Made by a program: the position numbers and the translations under genes | Source: Polytrichum commune | Taxonomy: Eukaryota; Streptophyta; Polytrichopsida; Polytrichales; Polytrichaceae | DNA: 60,000 nucleotides | NCBI GenBank assembly: GCA_950295325.1 | Contig: OX485808.1 | Coordinates: 9,118,501 to 9,178,500, forward strand | Reading direction: 5' to 3' | In this document: positions 44,319 to 56,325 of the stretch, piece after piece | Numbering within the stretch: the stretch's first letter is position 1 | How the letters are laid out: each line of letters begins with the position of its first letter | Notes under the pieces: model-generated | Databases searched by the model: none | Seen by the model: only the letters and a program-made list of their open reading frames with translations | Told to the model about the DNA's origin: nothing

Positions 44319-44581
44319 TGCTGGTATTCGATGAACATCGAAATTGTTTCCTTACAAGAGACGGTGAGTACAATTCTCAACACTAAATTATATACTGTTA
44401 CTGTTATTACTATTCTTATGTGTAAAGTAAATAATAACATCTACAATCAATAATATGAAATTATAGGTGTTGTAGCAGTAGAACAATCAGCTTATACAAG
44501 TCACCAAGGGAGACTACAGTAGATAGTTTAAACAAATCGATGAATGATGACGGTGGAGTTTGGACGAATTAATTATCAACA
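44319..44581 (-). repeat. 5' LTR of the Copia element
   Basis: Starts TGTTGATA (minus strand, 44581) and ends CAGCA (44319). It pairs with 35827-36083 over its length. A Copia LTR of about 260 bp is on the short side but not unusual. Confidence 0.75.
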
Positions 44582-45348
44582 CTATACACATTGAAGGTAA
44601 AATTCCCAGCTCAGTGATATGTTTCTCATGACTTTGAGATGATTGTTTAGGCCTTGTGAAATCGAATGTCAAGTGGTGTGGGGCTCCTGATGAGAGTCTG
44701 AAGTGCCAAACTTGAAGTTCGAAGGTGCCGAATTTCAATTAGGTGTTGCCCATTTTTTTGTGTGAAAGGTGGATTTCTAGCATGATCTTCTGAACTTCAA
44801 GTCTATGTTGCCAAATGGATTGGGAAATGCGTTGAATTCTAGTCTGAAGTACCAAACTTCAATTCTATGTTGCCCAATTTCATGTATGAAGTGTCAAATT
44901 CTAGTCTGAAGTGCCAAGGTAGATGTCCTTGTTGTGCCAAAGTTGATGTTGAAACCAAAATGTTGATGCCAAAATTGGGTTTCAAGTGTTGGAACTAAGT
45001 TTAAGAAATGCATAAGAAAGAACATAAGCATGACATAACATAATGCAGACTAAATGTGGGGAATATTCTATGGAATATTGTCAGTCCCACGTAACATTGT
45101 TCTGGATCTAAATAATATTATGAAGTTGCAGTAACGCCACCTCTCTTATTACCCTTTCCTCTTTGGTGCTACACCTCCCTACATGAGCACTTACATAAAT
45201 AACCAACATCGGCCAATCCAACATGAGTTTGAGCCTGTTGACCCTACCCTGTCCAAGATTCCTCTTGGTGCAAGGTGGAGTTTACTACCTCCCTTGCAAT
45301 GGGTGGGCTCGTGTCTTCCTACCTACCTAACTAGTTGTTTTTCTTCCG
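44582..45348. repeat. Short internal repeats of 'tctgaagtgccaaacttc'
   Basis: Between 44690 and 44930 the phrases 'gtctgaagtgccaaacttcaattctatgttgccca' and close variants recur several times. There is no coding capacity. At 45040-45130 a stretch resembles the element at 48419-48565 ('ggaatattctatggaatattgtcagtcccac'). Confidence 0.5.
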
Positions 45349-45445
45349 TCAAACAGAGAAAAGATTTCACGGCGGGAATCGAACTGCCAACCACTTCATT
45401 TGGAAATGAGTACCTCCCACTATCACCCGGTAATTTAGGGTCATC
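45349..45445 (-). mobile_element. tRNA-derived SINE, copy 1
   Basis: On the minus strand it opens GATGACCCTAAATTACCGGG, has an A-box-like GGTGATAGTGGGAGG and a B box GCAGTTCGATTCCCGCC, and closes GAAATCTTTTCTCTGTTTGAC. It aligns along its length with 55793-55891. A box and B box make an internal RNA polymerase III promoter. It does not fold as a clean tRNA. Confidence 0.6.
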
Positions 45446-45883
45446 GCAAACCTTGAGCACTTACATATATTAGGTGGCATGCCAATCCCATACCTCCGTA
45501 TTTTCTTTACTTTCACAAATAACCCTTGCTCTCTTTAAACACATATGATGCAACATAGGAATGTAACATCACATACTAACATTCTACAAATCGATCTATA
45601 TTTCTTGGTTGGACCATCTTCTATCCAAATTGGATGCTTCAACGGGAAAATTACGTGTTGATGATATAGGTATTGATATAGATTTAGTGACTTAGAGTGT
45701 GGTTCCAACTTCATCTCCCATTGAAGAGGTTATTAATGCACACAATTAATATCTTGCTAGTGAGTTCATTGGTAATGTAAGGGCGCAAATTTCAATCAAA
45801 AAAACATTTTAAATCATTTGTGACATTGTGATTTTAAATAATCAATGACAATTCTTATGATCATTTGGGGTACCACAAGCGCG

Positions 45884-45915
<32 letters not shown>

Positions 45916-47061
45916 GAAGAAAGTGGTATGAGAAATCCCCATAAATTTCATTATAGCATGATGTAGAGTGGTCATAAAAAATATAGAAGTGGTACATATA
46001 TTTGAAGGGTTTATTTGATTATTGGATTAATTAATATGTTCATTGTAGTAATTAAAATTTTAAAGATTAATAATAAGGTGTTTTAGATGATTTTAGGTAT
46101 GAAAATTAGTTTAGCTAGGTGAAAGCCTAAATAAGTGATATTAAAAATTTATGAATATGAGATGACTAAGCTAAAGTCAAAGACTAAAATAGTAGAAAAG
46201 GAAGTTTTTTATATATAGATTTAATTACAAGGATCCAGAATAACCAAATGCCAAAATGATCAAACCAGTTGAAGTAATTTAAATTAACTAGTGAATTATT
46301 ATATTTAATCTATGACCTATGAAAATACATCTCGACGAGATAGGATTATGCTTGACAAGTGTCTTTTGACATCACAATCAATAACAGATGAACATATCAA
46401 ATGAAAATCGACAAAAAGCCTAGTCTTTACATGAGTCCCAAAGCAAACAAACAATAACCAAAACTCTACCAAGCAAAACATAGTGTGGTGAGGCGCAAGT
46501 TAAGTAAGTGATTATTCCCCCCAACCATTTGGGAGCTTCAACTTCAATTTCTTCATTTCTTACTTCTTTGATCTTTGTCTCTCACTTCAAACTCGGACCT
46601 CTGAAGACTGCTCTTTCTTTTTGTCATCTTTCACATTATGTTTGACCAAGAATGCGTGACCTAGTTTTTCCAATGAACTTGAATGACAATTTAATTTTAC
46701 GTAAAAGATGATGAGGTGATGTATACTTTTTAAATAGAAGTTAATAGTGTATGACAAATTCATTTTTTTGTCTTGCATTATGTTTACAATATTCTTTACT
46801 TCATTGTTGATATTTAGTTCAAGAAGGTCTTTAACTAGTGAATGATCTTAAGTTTATCATGGATTAGTCCATGGTTCAATCCCTACATATCTCATATATT
46901 TAATTGGATCTTGAATTTTTGTTTCCAATAAAATTAGCATTATAGAAATCTATTTTTATATTTAAATTATGAATATTACTGTGAGATAGCTTAAATTCTA
47001 CATTTTTTTAGAACAAATAACGATAAAAACTTGCTACCATGTGTTCTGAGATTCAAATTAA

Positions 47062-47097
<36 letters not shown>

Positions 47098-48418
47098 ATA
47101 TTGATATTGATAGGCCTTGAATTTTTTATTGCACCTAGTCTTTAAATTTTTAATTTTTTTATAAAAATTATCAAAAAAGTTGTGGAACATGTTTAATTTC
47201 AGTATACCTGAATTTATAGCTTCACTATGATTTTTCAATGTTAGCATTTTTTACAAGTCTTATATTCATAGGTAGATCCCTAAATTTCATTCTAATCCAA
47301 ATAGTTTTATTCCATTCTAAAACTCCATATGAGATATAAATGTTTCCCTAAGGTAGCATGTAAATTTCCTTCTCTATATATATTTTAGAATATTTTAGTA
47401 TTTATAAAGGACCATGTTGGGTTTTAAACCACATTGGGATGTATTATTGTGACTTAAATACATTAGAGGGGTCTAAGTTTCTTAATCCACAGCAACATAA
47501 TTTGAATTGGACTTCAGACGTTTAGTGTGACTAATTTAATCTGTTCCATTCATCAAAAACGTTGGAATCTTAATCTAGTTATTTGTGGCTCAAGTGTAAG
47601 TACAAACCCACATGTGGCTTGGAAACCTATGAGGTACTTACTATAATTCACAATGCACAAAACAAAACTCTTGTCCTACTTGTGGTACCGTAGCACCATA
47701 GTCGGTTCATGCACCTCAAAACAATTTTATTTTTTTAAAAAAAAATAAGGTTCGTTAGCTGAAGAATTTTATTTTATTTTAAAGTTCATATGCCCTACGA
47801 TTAAAGAATAAAAAATTTAATTCGTTATTCTTGGTAAGGTCCAGCGATACCTTTTCCGGTAAAGTCCAACAATTTACTTTTTCGATAAGGTCCAACAATA
47901 TTCGTTTTTTTTTAATATAATTTTTCGCTTATTCATTTGACTGGGCTCATAATTTCCGATTTTTGCAAGATTGTTTTTGAGAAATTATTTTTGCACAAAC
48001 CAGCTATGGTGCTACGATATTCAAGTTTTGTGCACAAGGAAATGTTTTGTTACTTGGCATTTACAATAAAAGGAACATAATTTGTTGACAATAATATCTA
48101 CAAAGAAGGGAGGTGTTGAGGGATTAGTGTCCTCTTGGGGGTGAAAGAGTTCGAAATCCCCTCATTAGAATTCCATAGAATGACCTAACTCCCAAAAACA
48201 TCACTCACACGTGTTTATTTTACTGTCATTCCAAAATCGACCATGTAGTCATTTGCTGGAAATGAGCTAAATGTTACCCACCTGCCCGAATTATGGGTAG
48301 AAGGAAGAAAAAAAATTATTATGATTGTTGGGCAACAAAGGGCAATAGATTTTTTTTTATAAAATGATAGTTGTGGGTTGGCGATCAATGCACTTTGACC
48401 ACATGAATGAGGTAAACA
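45446..48418. other. Very AT-rich intergenic DNA, no gene seen
   Basis: It contains (CA)n/(TA)n near 45885-45915 and (TA)n near 47068-47095. I found no coherent open frame, domain or matched repeat. Confidence 0.55.
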
Positions 48419-48565
48419 CATAACATTATTCAGATCCATAACAGTGTTTTGTGGGACTCACATTACTTCATGGAATATTCTCCATATTCAAGCTGAATGT
48501 GACCAATATTTTGTGGGATATTGTCAATCCCACATAACATTGTTATGGATCTGAATAATGTTATG
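48419..48565. mobile_element. Foldback/MITE-like element with CATAACATTA ends, copy 2
   Basis: Terminal inverted repeats of about 25 bp (CATAACATTATTCAGATCC and its complement) enclose 147 bp in all. The first fifteen bases match the element at 530-675 except for one position, and the length is almost the same. No coding capacity. Confidence 0.65.
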
Positions 48566-48651
48566 TACCATGTCCAAATTCGAAAGCAATTTAGTTCTAA
48601 GTGTATAGTTTTCATTTCTACCCAAATAAAAAATGCTCTAAATTCAAACTC

Positions 48652-48987
48652 ATCATCTTGGCCCCGGGCTAGATCACATCTGCATTCCGCTAAGGCCCCA
48701 CCCCTCTCACGCCTCCTTCACTACCCAGTCTTCCTGTCCATACCTGCTAAGGATCTCTTCCCCGTTGGGAACCAATGTGACAACACCCATTATTCCCAAG
48801 TTAATTGATGAAGTTCCGTCACATGCCAAAGGAACTTAATGGCTTGAGTGACCGGGTATTGTCACATTAATTCCCAACGAGAAAGAGCTCCCACACTGGA
48901 GCGAGCAGGAAGACCGGACAGTGAAAGAAGCGTGGTGAGGACAGGACCCAACCGAATGAAGATGCGATCTAGCCCAGGGCATCAGTG
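48652..48987. mobile_element. Foldback element with arms of about 140 bp
   Basis: The left arm (48652-48795) contains 'gccccgggctagatcacatct', 'cagtcttcctg' and 'cgttgggaaccaatgtgacaa'. The right arm (48840-48987) has the complements in reverse order with roughly 75-80% agreement by eye. The loop is about 45 bp. It adjoins the dispersed CCGGTT-type repeat at 49008 and could fold into a long hairpin RNA if transcribed. Confidence 0.65.
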
Positions 48988-49007
48988 CCCGGTAAGTTTT
49001 TGGACAT

Positions 49008-49205
49008 AATCGGTCAAGATCCTAGTGATTCTAAATCCATTCAGTTACTTATTGACATCTTTTGAGTTTTGCTTTCATTCATTTGGGGTATATTCTTCTA
49101 TAGATCCCCCGAAAATGAGCGGTAAGTCTCATGAAGTCTTGAACTTCAACCGGTTATTTCTCAAACTCAACCGGTTCATCTGTAACTAACTGCCAGTTCT
49201 CAAAG
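49008..49205 (-). repeat. Dispersed CCGGTT-type repeat, copy 3
   Basis: The inverted counterpart of 2436-2640: blocks 'cggtcaagatcctagtga', 'atattcttctatagat', 'gaacttcaaccggttatttctcaaactcaa' appear as complements. The best preserved pair in the family. Confidence 0.65.
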
Positions 49206-49829
49206 GACAGTGCGGGGCATCATGTTGAAGCAACAGATCGTCATTCTTTTATTATTGTTGGCCCACTAGAAAGAATCTTGAACTTTTTCACCTTTGGATA
49301 TTTTTCTCCGAATTTAGTCCACCTGTAGATCTTTTTGGATATAAAAGTAGATGTAAATGAACTGCCCGATAATTAGGGGAAAATTAGTTGTGCGAATAAC
49401 CCTAAAGCCCCTCAACAATGAAGGTGGTCACAATTTTCTACTTCCCAAGGCACATGCCCTAAGGCAAGAGAGAATTTACCCGGTATCATTTTTACGTTAA
49501 GTCTATCATTCATTGCTGCAATCTTCATATATGTTCATTTTTATTGTCATCTCTTGGCAACTCTAAATTCTACATGTGCTCGTCACACCTTACAAATTCA
49601 AATCCAAATCTATGTGATCCTTTGTTCATCATGAATGTGGCTAACTTGTTGAACCGAAAGCACTTGCATGGTATTACACCCATTTGTTTGAGAATACCCA
49701 TTGTATGCAAGTTAAACATTTATCCATTGAATATTCCATCGCAGATTTCACCTTTGTTTGTAGTCGAAATGACCTAAAAAACCCCAAATTTCCCTTAAAA
49801 CTTACATTTGGATGAAACCGTGTTCACTC

Positions 49830-51121
49830 TACCCTCTCTTAGTGCTACCTCTTTAAGTGTTATGATGCTACAATTGTTAAAAAATTGAACTCCCTTGAAA
49901 AATGCACTAGTAATTGTTATTTGTTACTATGTTACCAAAAAAATCACTCCTCTCTTTGTTATTTTACAATGTATAACCGTTGTTTGCACTAGAATCTATG
50001 AAACGTATGTAGGCTTCCACACTCTGTTACTTCTCCCTTTCTTTCACTATGGTTGCTCATGTGCACTCCACATGTAAGTCCAAGCATCCATGAGTCAAAT
50101 TTGTGGCACAATCTTCTAAGTCTTATCCCGGTCCTCTGGAAAGTCTTTGTTCTTCTTGACAATTTCAGTGGACATAGTTGGGAACAATTTCCAAATCAAT
50201 TGCTTAGTACTTGATGTGAACTACTACCTCCCAACGCTACTTCAATCTTCCAACCAATGGATGCACGTATCATCACCTCTTTTAAGGCTCAGTACCGGAA
50301 GTCATGCATTCAACACATGATCAATTGTTTGACGTCTCCATAAATAGTTGACCGACACATTGACATCTACCAAGCAGTGACGATGCTAGAGAGAGTTCGG
50401 CGTGTCAATGTCAGTACTACAACCATTCGGAAATGTCAGAAGCACGTCAATATGATCTCTGGTGATACATTGACATCAGATTCCACTGATATATCATTAG
50501 TGATCGTTTCTCAAAACGTTGAGCTTGCATATGTCTCAATGTTGCTCGATAGACTCTTTTAGTTATCAACTAGAGTTGTAGGGGATAGTGAGTATGTGTG
50601 ACATTGAGTGCACAAAAATATGTGCATTTTGAAGTTGAGTTTGATTTGAATCAACCTTATGTTCCAAATGAAGAAGATCTCTTGAAAATAATGAGTGCAT
50701 CATTGGTATATGGATGATTCAAAAATTAGTGAAAGGGTAGTTCCCAATGTTTCACTTTCTCAAGCGTAGGAAGCAATCGCAACCCTATCTACATTTCTAG
50801 AACAACAACAAAGCAATGTTAGTGAACTTCAGTCAAAGCTTTTGTCTATAGAGAAATCCATCATTATTTTCCGTATTTAAGAATCTCATCAAACAACAAT
50901 AGACTCTTAATGTTTTCACTAAGTAAGTGTAAGTTTCATTTCTATTAATATATGTGACAATATTTTATATTTTTTACTAATGACTCTATTTTCATTATGT
51001 AATTGTTACTCTCATAAGCGTCATTTTTTTTTAATGGCCACCCTCTCTAAGTGGTATAGTGTTACAATGCCATAAGTGTTACAAACTTTATACTCCCAAG
51101 AGGTAACACTTAGAGAAGGTA
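49830..51121 (+). mobile_element. Decayed pogo/Tigger-like (Tc1-mariner) DNA transposon
   Basis: The ends are TA-CCCTCTCTTAGTGCTACC on the left and, reading inward from the right, TA-CCTTCTCTAAGTGTTACC, an inverted repeat of about 22 bp flanked by the TA target. Inside, plus-strand codons in shifting frames give VFVLLDNFSGH (second Asp of the DDE_1 domain), NATSIFQPMDARIITSFKAQ, then DIYQAVTMLERVRRVNVSTT and DLNQPYVPNEEDLLKIM. These are, in order, motifs of Tigger/CENP-B-type transposases. The N-terminal DNA-binding part is missing and many stops intervene, so it cannot be active. Confidence 0.65.
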
Positions 51122-52329
51122 GGCTCTATGTGAGATGAATATGCATGTTATCCTCAAACACAATTTGGCTTCATCACTCCAATGATTGTCACCAATTCAG
51201 CTACCTTGAAAGGGAGAGAGGGAATTATCGTGTATGACCGTACCCCTCATCCATCCAACAAAAAAAACTTGACCCCTATGGGTTTGTTGTTGATTAATCT
51301 CAAATGAACTCTGGTGAACCAATTTGGGGTCTTTTCAACTAACTCCAGTGTCAAATCGACTAAAAAACTCAACCTTTGGAATGCATACTATTTCATGGCT
51401 TTTATGTTGGATGAATGAAAGGTACACTTGTATACAATAATTCCGTCTGTCCTCTTGGAAAGGGTTGAAAAATAAATCACTGATACAAACTTCTAGTACA
51501 TAACATTACTAAACTCTTTGGTTGCATTTTGTGGGACCAGGTATCGGGCAAACAAGCTTTATCATTAGATTTCACATTTCCCCATTTACATAGAGCACGT
51601 AGGTTGTGTATTGTAGAGCTTCAACAAGCAACTGTAATTTATTAGAGTTTTTTAATCACAACTATAGTTAATCAATGTTTTTGATCGCAACCTCTTGTTG
51701 GAAAGAGACCATCATCTAGTTACTTAGTAATGTTATATACATACCATAGTTTGTAACATGGGAGCTTCAACAAGATTAATTAATTTTTAAGCGTCTATGG
51801 CAAGTGTCACAAATCTATTGTTCAAATCCCATTGTAAAGTCAATGAGATACTACAATTTGACAAGCAAAGTGTTCATCTACACATGCCATGGTGCCTACT
51901 ACTGTAAGTAAATGAAGTTAAGGTACCGAGGCCTTAAAGCAACACTTGAAGAAACTTTGCTATTTCAAGAAGGCTAAATTGCTTGGAAACTTTTCTTTGA
52001 AAAGAAAATCCATATATTGGCAAATGTATACAAAGTCTACTAAAATAATTTCAAAAAATAATAAATTCATATGCAACCTACAAAAAATTGCAAAGTCATC
52101 TAAAGGAAACAACCTTTTACTAGGGGGGGGGTTCTATTGATGTTGGATTGCTAAGTGAGAATCACCACAAAATCAACCTTATTACGGGTGAGAATATTCT
52201 ATTAAATGAAGGTGTTATCCTCCTTTTGTGGATCATTTCTTACACCGCCTCATTGAGCGGATAGATCCCCAACTAACCAGTATGATTGGCCAAAGTTGGT
52301 GCTCTTTTGAAAATGTTCTTGCATGTTTC
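51122..52329. other. Intergenic DNA, no gene seen
   Basis: Short open frames only; a G run near 52123. Near 51501 a 'cataacattactaaactc' stretch resembles the end of the CATAACATTA element family but no partner end was found. Confidence 0.5.
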
Positions 52330-52332
52330 TTA

Positions 52333-52832
52333 GGGCCACTTCACACGCGAGCCCAAGAACCGTGACCATGTCATTGAGAGAGCCCAAAAGAAAGTGTCCA
52401 AAGGCCGTCCCAACACACCTCTAGAATCAAGTAGTGTGGTCACAGACCCTCAAGTGTAGTGTGAAGTCATATGTGACCGGTCCCTCAACCAAATGCTATT
52501 TCAATAAATTTCTATTCGTGCAGATCCTCACACATGATGAAATAGAATAAATCAACGGTTGTGAGCGTTCAAAGTGCCATGGTCGCTCAGTTTTGTGGTA
52601 GGCCTACGTCCAAGAGGTGGTTGTTGAAAATAGTCCAGGTGACCATGAAACATGATCCATTCGATGCCATGTAGGAATCCACGTAGACTTTACATCCATC
52701 TTGCATCCACATACTCCGTTGGTCCCTCAAGCGTAGTGTGAAGCGAGCTTGGACCAGCTCCGCCTTTTCCACCAATGAAAGTGCTTGAAGTGTGACGGTC
52801 ACAAGCTCTCAGTCTCATGTGTGAAGTAACCC
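52333..52832 (+). mobile_element. TTA/TAA-flanked MITE, copy C
   Basis: 500 bp, starting GGGCCACTTCACACGCGAG and ending GTGTGAAGTAACCC, flanked by TTA (52330-52332 and 52833-52835). Internally it is very close to copies B and D, with shared phrases such as 'aagaaagtgtccaaaggccgt' and 'aaatcaacggttgtgagcgtt'. No transposase. Confidence 0.85.
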
Positions 52833-53572
52833 TTACACCGCTATTGTGAATGGCTAAAGTGGTGCTATTTTACACTTAATATTACATATGATTAATCGCT
52901 TTTAATAAGAACATATTCGATGGCACCATTAGTTGCACTCACTTGTTGACGGATTAAAAAATAGGTGTCACCAAAAGGAAGGTGCTACTTTGAGACCTTC
53001 ATTAATACCTTTAGTATGTCTTCGAGATCCAAGTTGTTGTGCATACACTTGTGCGGCCTGCCACAAGAGTACCATAGTATCATGACAAGTTCAACGCTCC
53101 ACATGCAGAATTGCAGTTTTGTTCTTTCTGCCACATCAACTTTGTTACCGGTCCAGTGAATCGGCATCTGACACGTGGCACTTTCTCTCCATGAATGAGT
53201 TGATTAGGGTCGAAGCCACCACTGGCACAGTACTTCTACACACTGGCATGAGTCCGTGATGGGAGTCAGAATGGCAAGCTAAATTTATTATATCAGGTGG
53301 TCAACTCATTAGTACAGAGACTGGAACTCCGGTTTTGAGACTCCATTAATAATGCTTTACCGCATATGCGTATCGTATATATGTAATTGAATAGTGTACT
53401 ACATTCATGCTGACAGGATGTGGTTTTCAAATAACCAACTGGTTCTTCCCCTTTTTTTGAATACGTATTGCAGGTGTAACAGGCTGACAAGCTTACATTT
53501 GAATATCGTAAGGTGCTTCTCCCAAAATGGCGAAGCGAATCTACCCAAAAATTGCTCAAAACATTTTATCCC

Positions 53573-54105
53573 AATTCAACCCACGTGACTTAGGCGTTGT
53601 GAATGAAGAGTGTGTGGTCGTGGGCAGACCACATCCAAGTCGTCCATTTGTAGAGCCTCATCTTACGGTCTACGAAACTGCTCGGGCAACCCGGGGAAAA
53701 ACTTCTGACCGATGAAATGTTGGTAGATGAAAAATCAACGTTTGCAAGATGCAGGGGTTGATTATTCTTCCCATCGTATGGGAGCATTTGCATTTGATTT
53801 TTGAAGGTTCCTAGAGGGTTCCCTAAGTTCCCGATGGAGTTCAAAGCCCCCCGTTGGCATCATCTCCTCTGCAAGTCCTTGTAATGAAGGATTTAGGCTG
53901 AAATGTTTCATCCAAGATTCGTGAGTGAATGGAGGTGGAGATTTCATCCAATGTGAAGTTTTTCAAGCTCTACGTGAGGGGGAGAGAAGCCAAAAGTTGG
54001 GGCAGCATAGGAGCCTTTAGATTTGTCAGATCTCAATCGACGGACAAAATCTTTGCAGCCCCTGACCACACCATTCACAACGCCTCAATGACGCGGCAAT
54101 TCAAC
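53573..54105. mobile_element. Possible element bounded by an inverted repeat of about 50 bp
   Basis: 'ttcaacccacgtgacttag' and 'gcgttgtgaatga..gtgtggtc' at 53573-53635 are mirrored by the complement at 54057-54105. The 530-bp interval has no recognisable coding sequence. Target duplications were not identified. Confidence 0.45.
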
Positions 54106-55792
54106 ATATATATATATATAATTCTCATGATAGATCTGACCACACAAATGATATCTTTGTAATTTTCAGGTTGTTCACACAATAGTTTAGTCGTCCATAT
54201 CTTTCAAATCATAATAATATGACATAAATGTGTTTGTTGGTAATGTCGGATAGAGCGGTTTGCATGGTAGAAAAAGTATTTCTTAGTCTTTTGGGGATTA
54301 ATCTCGAAAGGCCAACGACATTTCTATCACGGGCAGCTACCCGTCCATTGCCACGTGGGTTACTAAAGAGGTGCACATTTCTTCCGAAAATTAATGGAGG
54401 TGGGGAACACCCAACCCCGTCCATGCTTACCTAGGTGTGGTCATCGTGACAAGGGTAAAGCTTTGGAAGGCGGAAAATGGCCTATGAAGTGGGGTGGATT
54501 GTGGACTACATGTTTCATGATACTCTCACTAAAATGTTATAGCAATGTGTAATTTCAAATAGTAATCCACATTAATTAGACAAAATAATGTAGCAACCCT
54601 AATTTGGGTGCCATATGAGTTGTCCAATACTAGTGGCAACATGCACAAGGCAAGAGCTGCACACGTTTGCCATGCCTCCAAATTTATGTCATGTTTATTT
54701 ATTTATTTATTTAGCAAGCTCAACATGGAAGGCTTTATAACTCAAAGTAAGATGAATGTGTTTGATTACACTAGTAGAAAACTATTCCCAAAATTGGCTT
54801 TCCAACATTTTTTTACATGCCCTAAAAAAATTTAATTTTAGTTGCAAAATGAAAAGAAATAATTGCAGATCAAGCTGGTTAGAAGAACCGCAACCGATTT
54901 CGGCTACGGTTTTTTGGGTAGAGTTTTCTACTAGTGTTAGCATGGACACTTTCAACCTCACAAACCATTATGGTCGTTGGATCAACGAGTTCAATAACTT
55001 GTCTTGCTAGCAATTTAGAATGCACCAAAAAAATGTTTGTGATAAATTTGCAATTAGAGTACATATGGGATTGGGATTCGAGCCCAAGTGCAACTTCAAA
55101 AGTGGTCATGTAGGGGGTTCTATTCCAACGTTCACATATACTTGGAACGACAATTATGTGTGCCTACTTGGATGTCAAACAATGTGTAAGAGAATAGTTT
55201 GGCACATTCAAACAATCATGTCATGTGTGTTGAAATTCTACCTACGAGATACATGTTGAATAACTTATATGAAAATGGTCCCATGGCTATTTTGGGCCTT
55301 CTTCAAAATCCGACACCAAATTCCATGAATGAAAGTGGATGTTTGTTTGAGGTTTCGCAACTTTGCTCAACGACAAGAGAATTCGAGATGAGTATTTTAA
55401 AATACGGGTGTATTTATTCTCATAATTCAATAATACAACCCTATATCCTATTACCAAGTGCACACATTAGTATCCTATGACCATGGTAATTTTGCAATAC
55501 ATCAAGGGCAGTGTGGACTTTGTCATGATAAGCAATTTCATTATTAACGACCATTCTTTCATGTTGGAGTTGCAAAAACATGGTTACAATTCTTATGGGG
55601 GTCAGAAAGAAAGAGACAAGTTTATGGACATGACCTTGTTGTTTTCTATAGATTCATGTAACTTATAATTTGATCCAATAAGAAAAATTAAGGTGGCTTT
55701 GATTTATCTTGGACTTAAAGCTATTTCATAAAGGAAGATCCTTCTTAAAATTTTGATGGATCATATCAATAGAATCGGTTTCTATGGCCCGA
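54106..55792. other. Intergenic DNA with short open frames, no gene recognised
   Basis: Open frames of 60-90 codons occur on both strands (for example near 54880-55260), but they lack a recognisable domain and show no splice-linked continuation. They may be remnants of old elements. Confidence 0.45.
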
Positions 55793-55891
55793 GATGACCC
55801 TAAACTACTGGATGATAGTGGGAAGGTACCCAGACTGAAGAGAGTGGTTGGTGGTTCGATTCCAGGTCATGAAATCATCTCTCTACTTGAC
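55793..55891 (+). mobile_element. tRNA-derived SINE, copy 2
   Basis: Opens GATGACCCTAAACTACTGG, with ATGATAGTGGGAAGG as A box and GGTGGTTCGATTCCAGG as B box, then GAAATCATCTCTCTACTTGAC. Aligned by eye with 45349-45445 on the opposite strand with few gaps. Confidence 0.6.
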
Positions 55892-56146
55892 ATAATACTA
55901 GCTTGGTGGTCAAGTGCCTCATGTGTTCCAAATCCCAAAAAAAATTAAAAAAATTGATGTCTACTCTAGTTGTGTGGATGTATTCTACAAAATTATTCAC
56001 TCTCTCGTATATGCAACTCCAAATAAGGTCCCCAATACATACATTAAATCTTTGATCTGAGTTGGACCCTCGAAATTGTTTGAGGATTAGTTTGATTATT
56101 ACTATTATTCTTAGATTAATGACTATACTACTCGTTACTTCTTTTC

Positions 56147-56325
56147 CATAGCATTATTAAGCAGTATGCGTTCGATCTTGTGGGCCTTGAGAATATAGTA
56201 GTGGGATGCCCCAACCTAGTGCAAGGAGACTCAAATTGAGTATGAATTCACATTAGATTGGGGCATCCCATGATTATATTCTCAAGGGCCACATGAACAA
56301 ACGCACACTACTCAATAATGTTATG
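56147..56325. mobile_element. Foldback/MITE-like hairpin with CATA.CATTATT ends, copy 3
   Basis: Two arms of about 70 bp pair with roughly 80% agreement: 'gccttgagaatatagtagtgggatgcccc' on the left and the complement of 'ggggcatcccatgattatattctcaaggg' on the right. The outer ends CATAGCATTATTAAG and CTCAATAATGTTATG match the CATAACATTA family at 530 and 48419. The hairpin would suit small-RNA production, which is untested. Confidence 0.65.

Larger units (their letters stand above)
35827..44581 (-). mobile_element. Decayed Copia (Ty1) LTR retrotransposon with nested insertions
   Basis: On the minus strand the order is 5' LTR (44581-44319), primer site, gag, protease/zinc knuckle, integrase, reverse transcriptase, RNase H, extra sequence, polypurine tract and 3' LTR (36083-35827). 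Integrase before RT is diagnostic of Copia. All frames are broken by stops and shifts. The LTRs have drifted (roughly three quarters identical by eye) and no target duplication is evident, so the element is old or rearranged. The total of about 8.8 kb exceeds the 5 kb usual for the group because of insertions at about 36093-38030 and 38470-40830. Confidence 0.8.

Noticed and set aside
45349-45445. True tRNA gene
   Set aside because: A and B boxes are present but the arms do not pair into a proper cloverleaf, and a matching copy at 55793 extends beyond the tRNA-like part.
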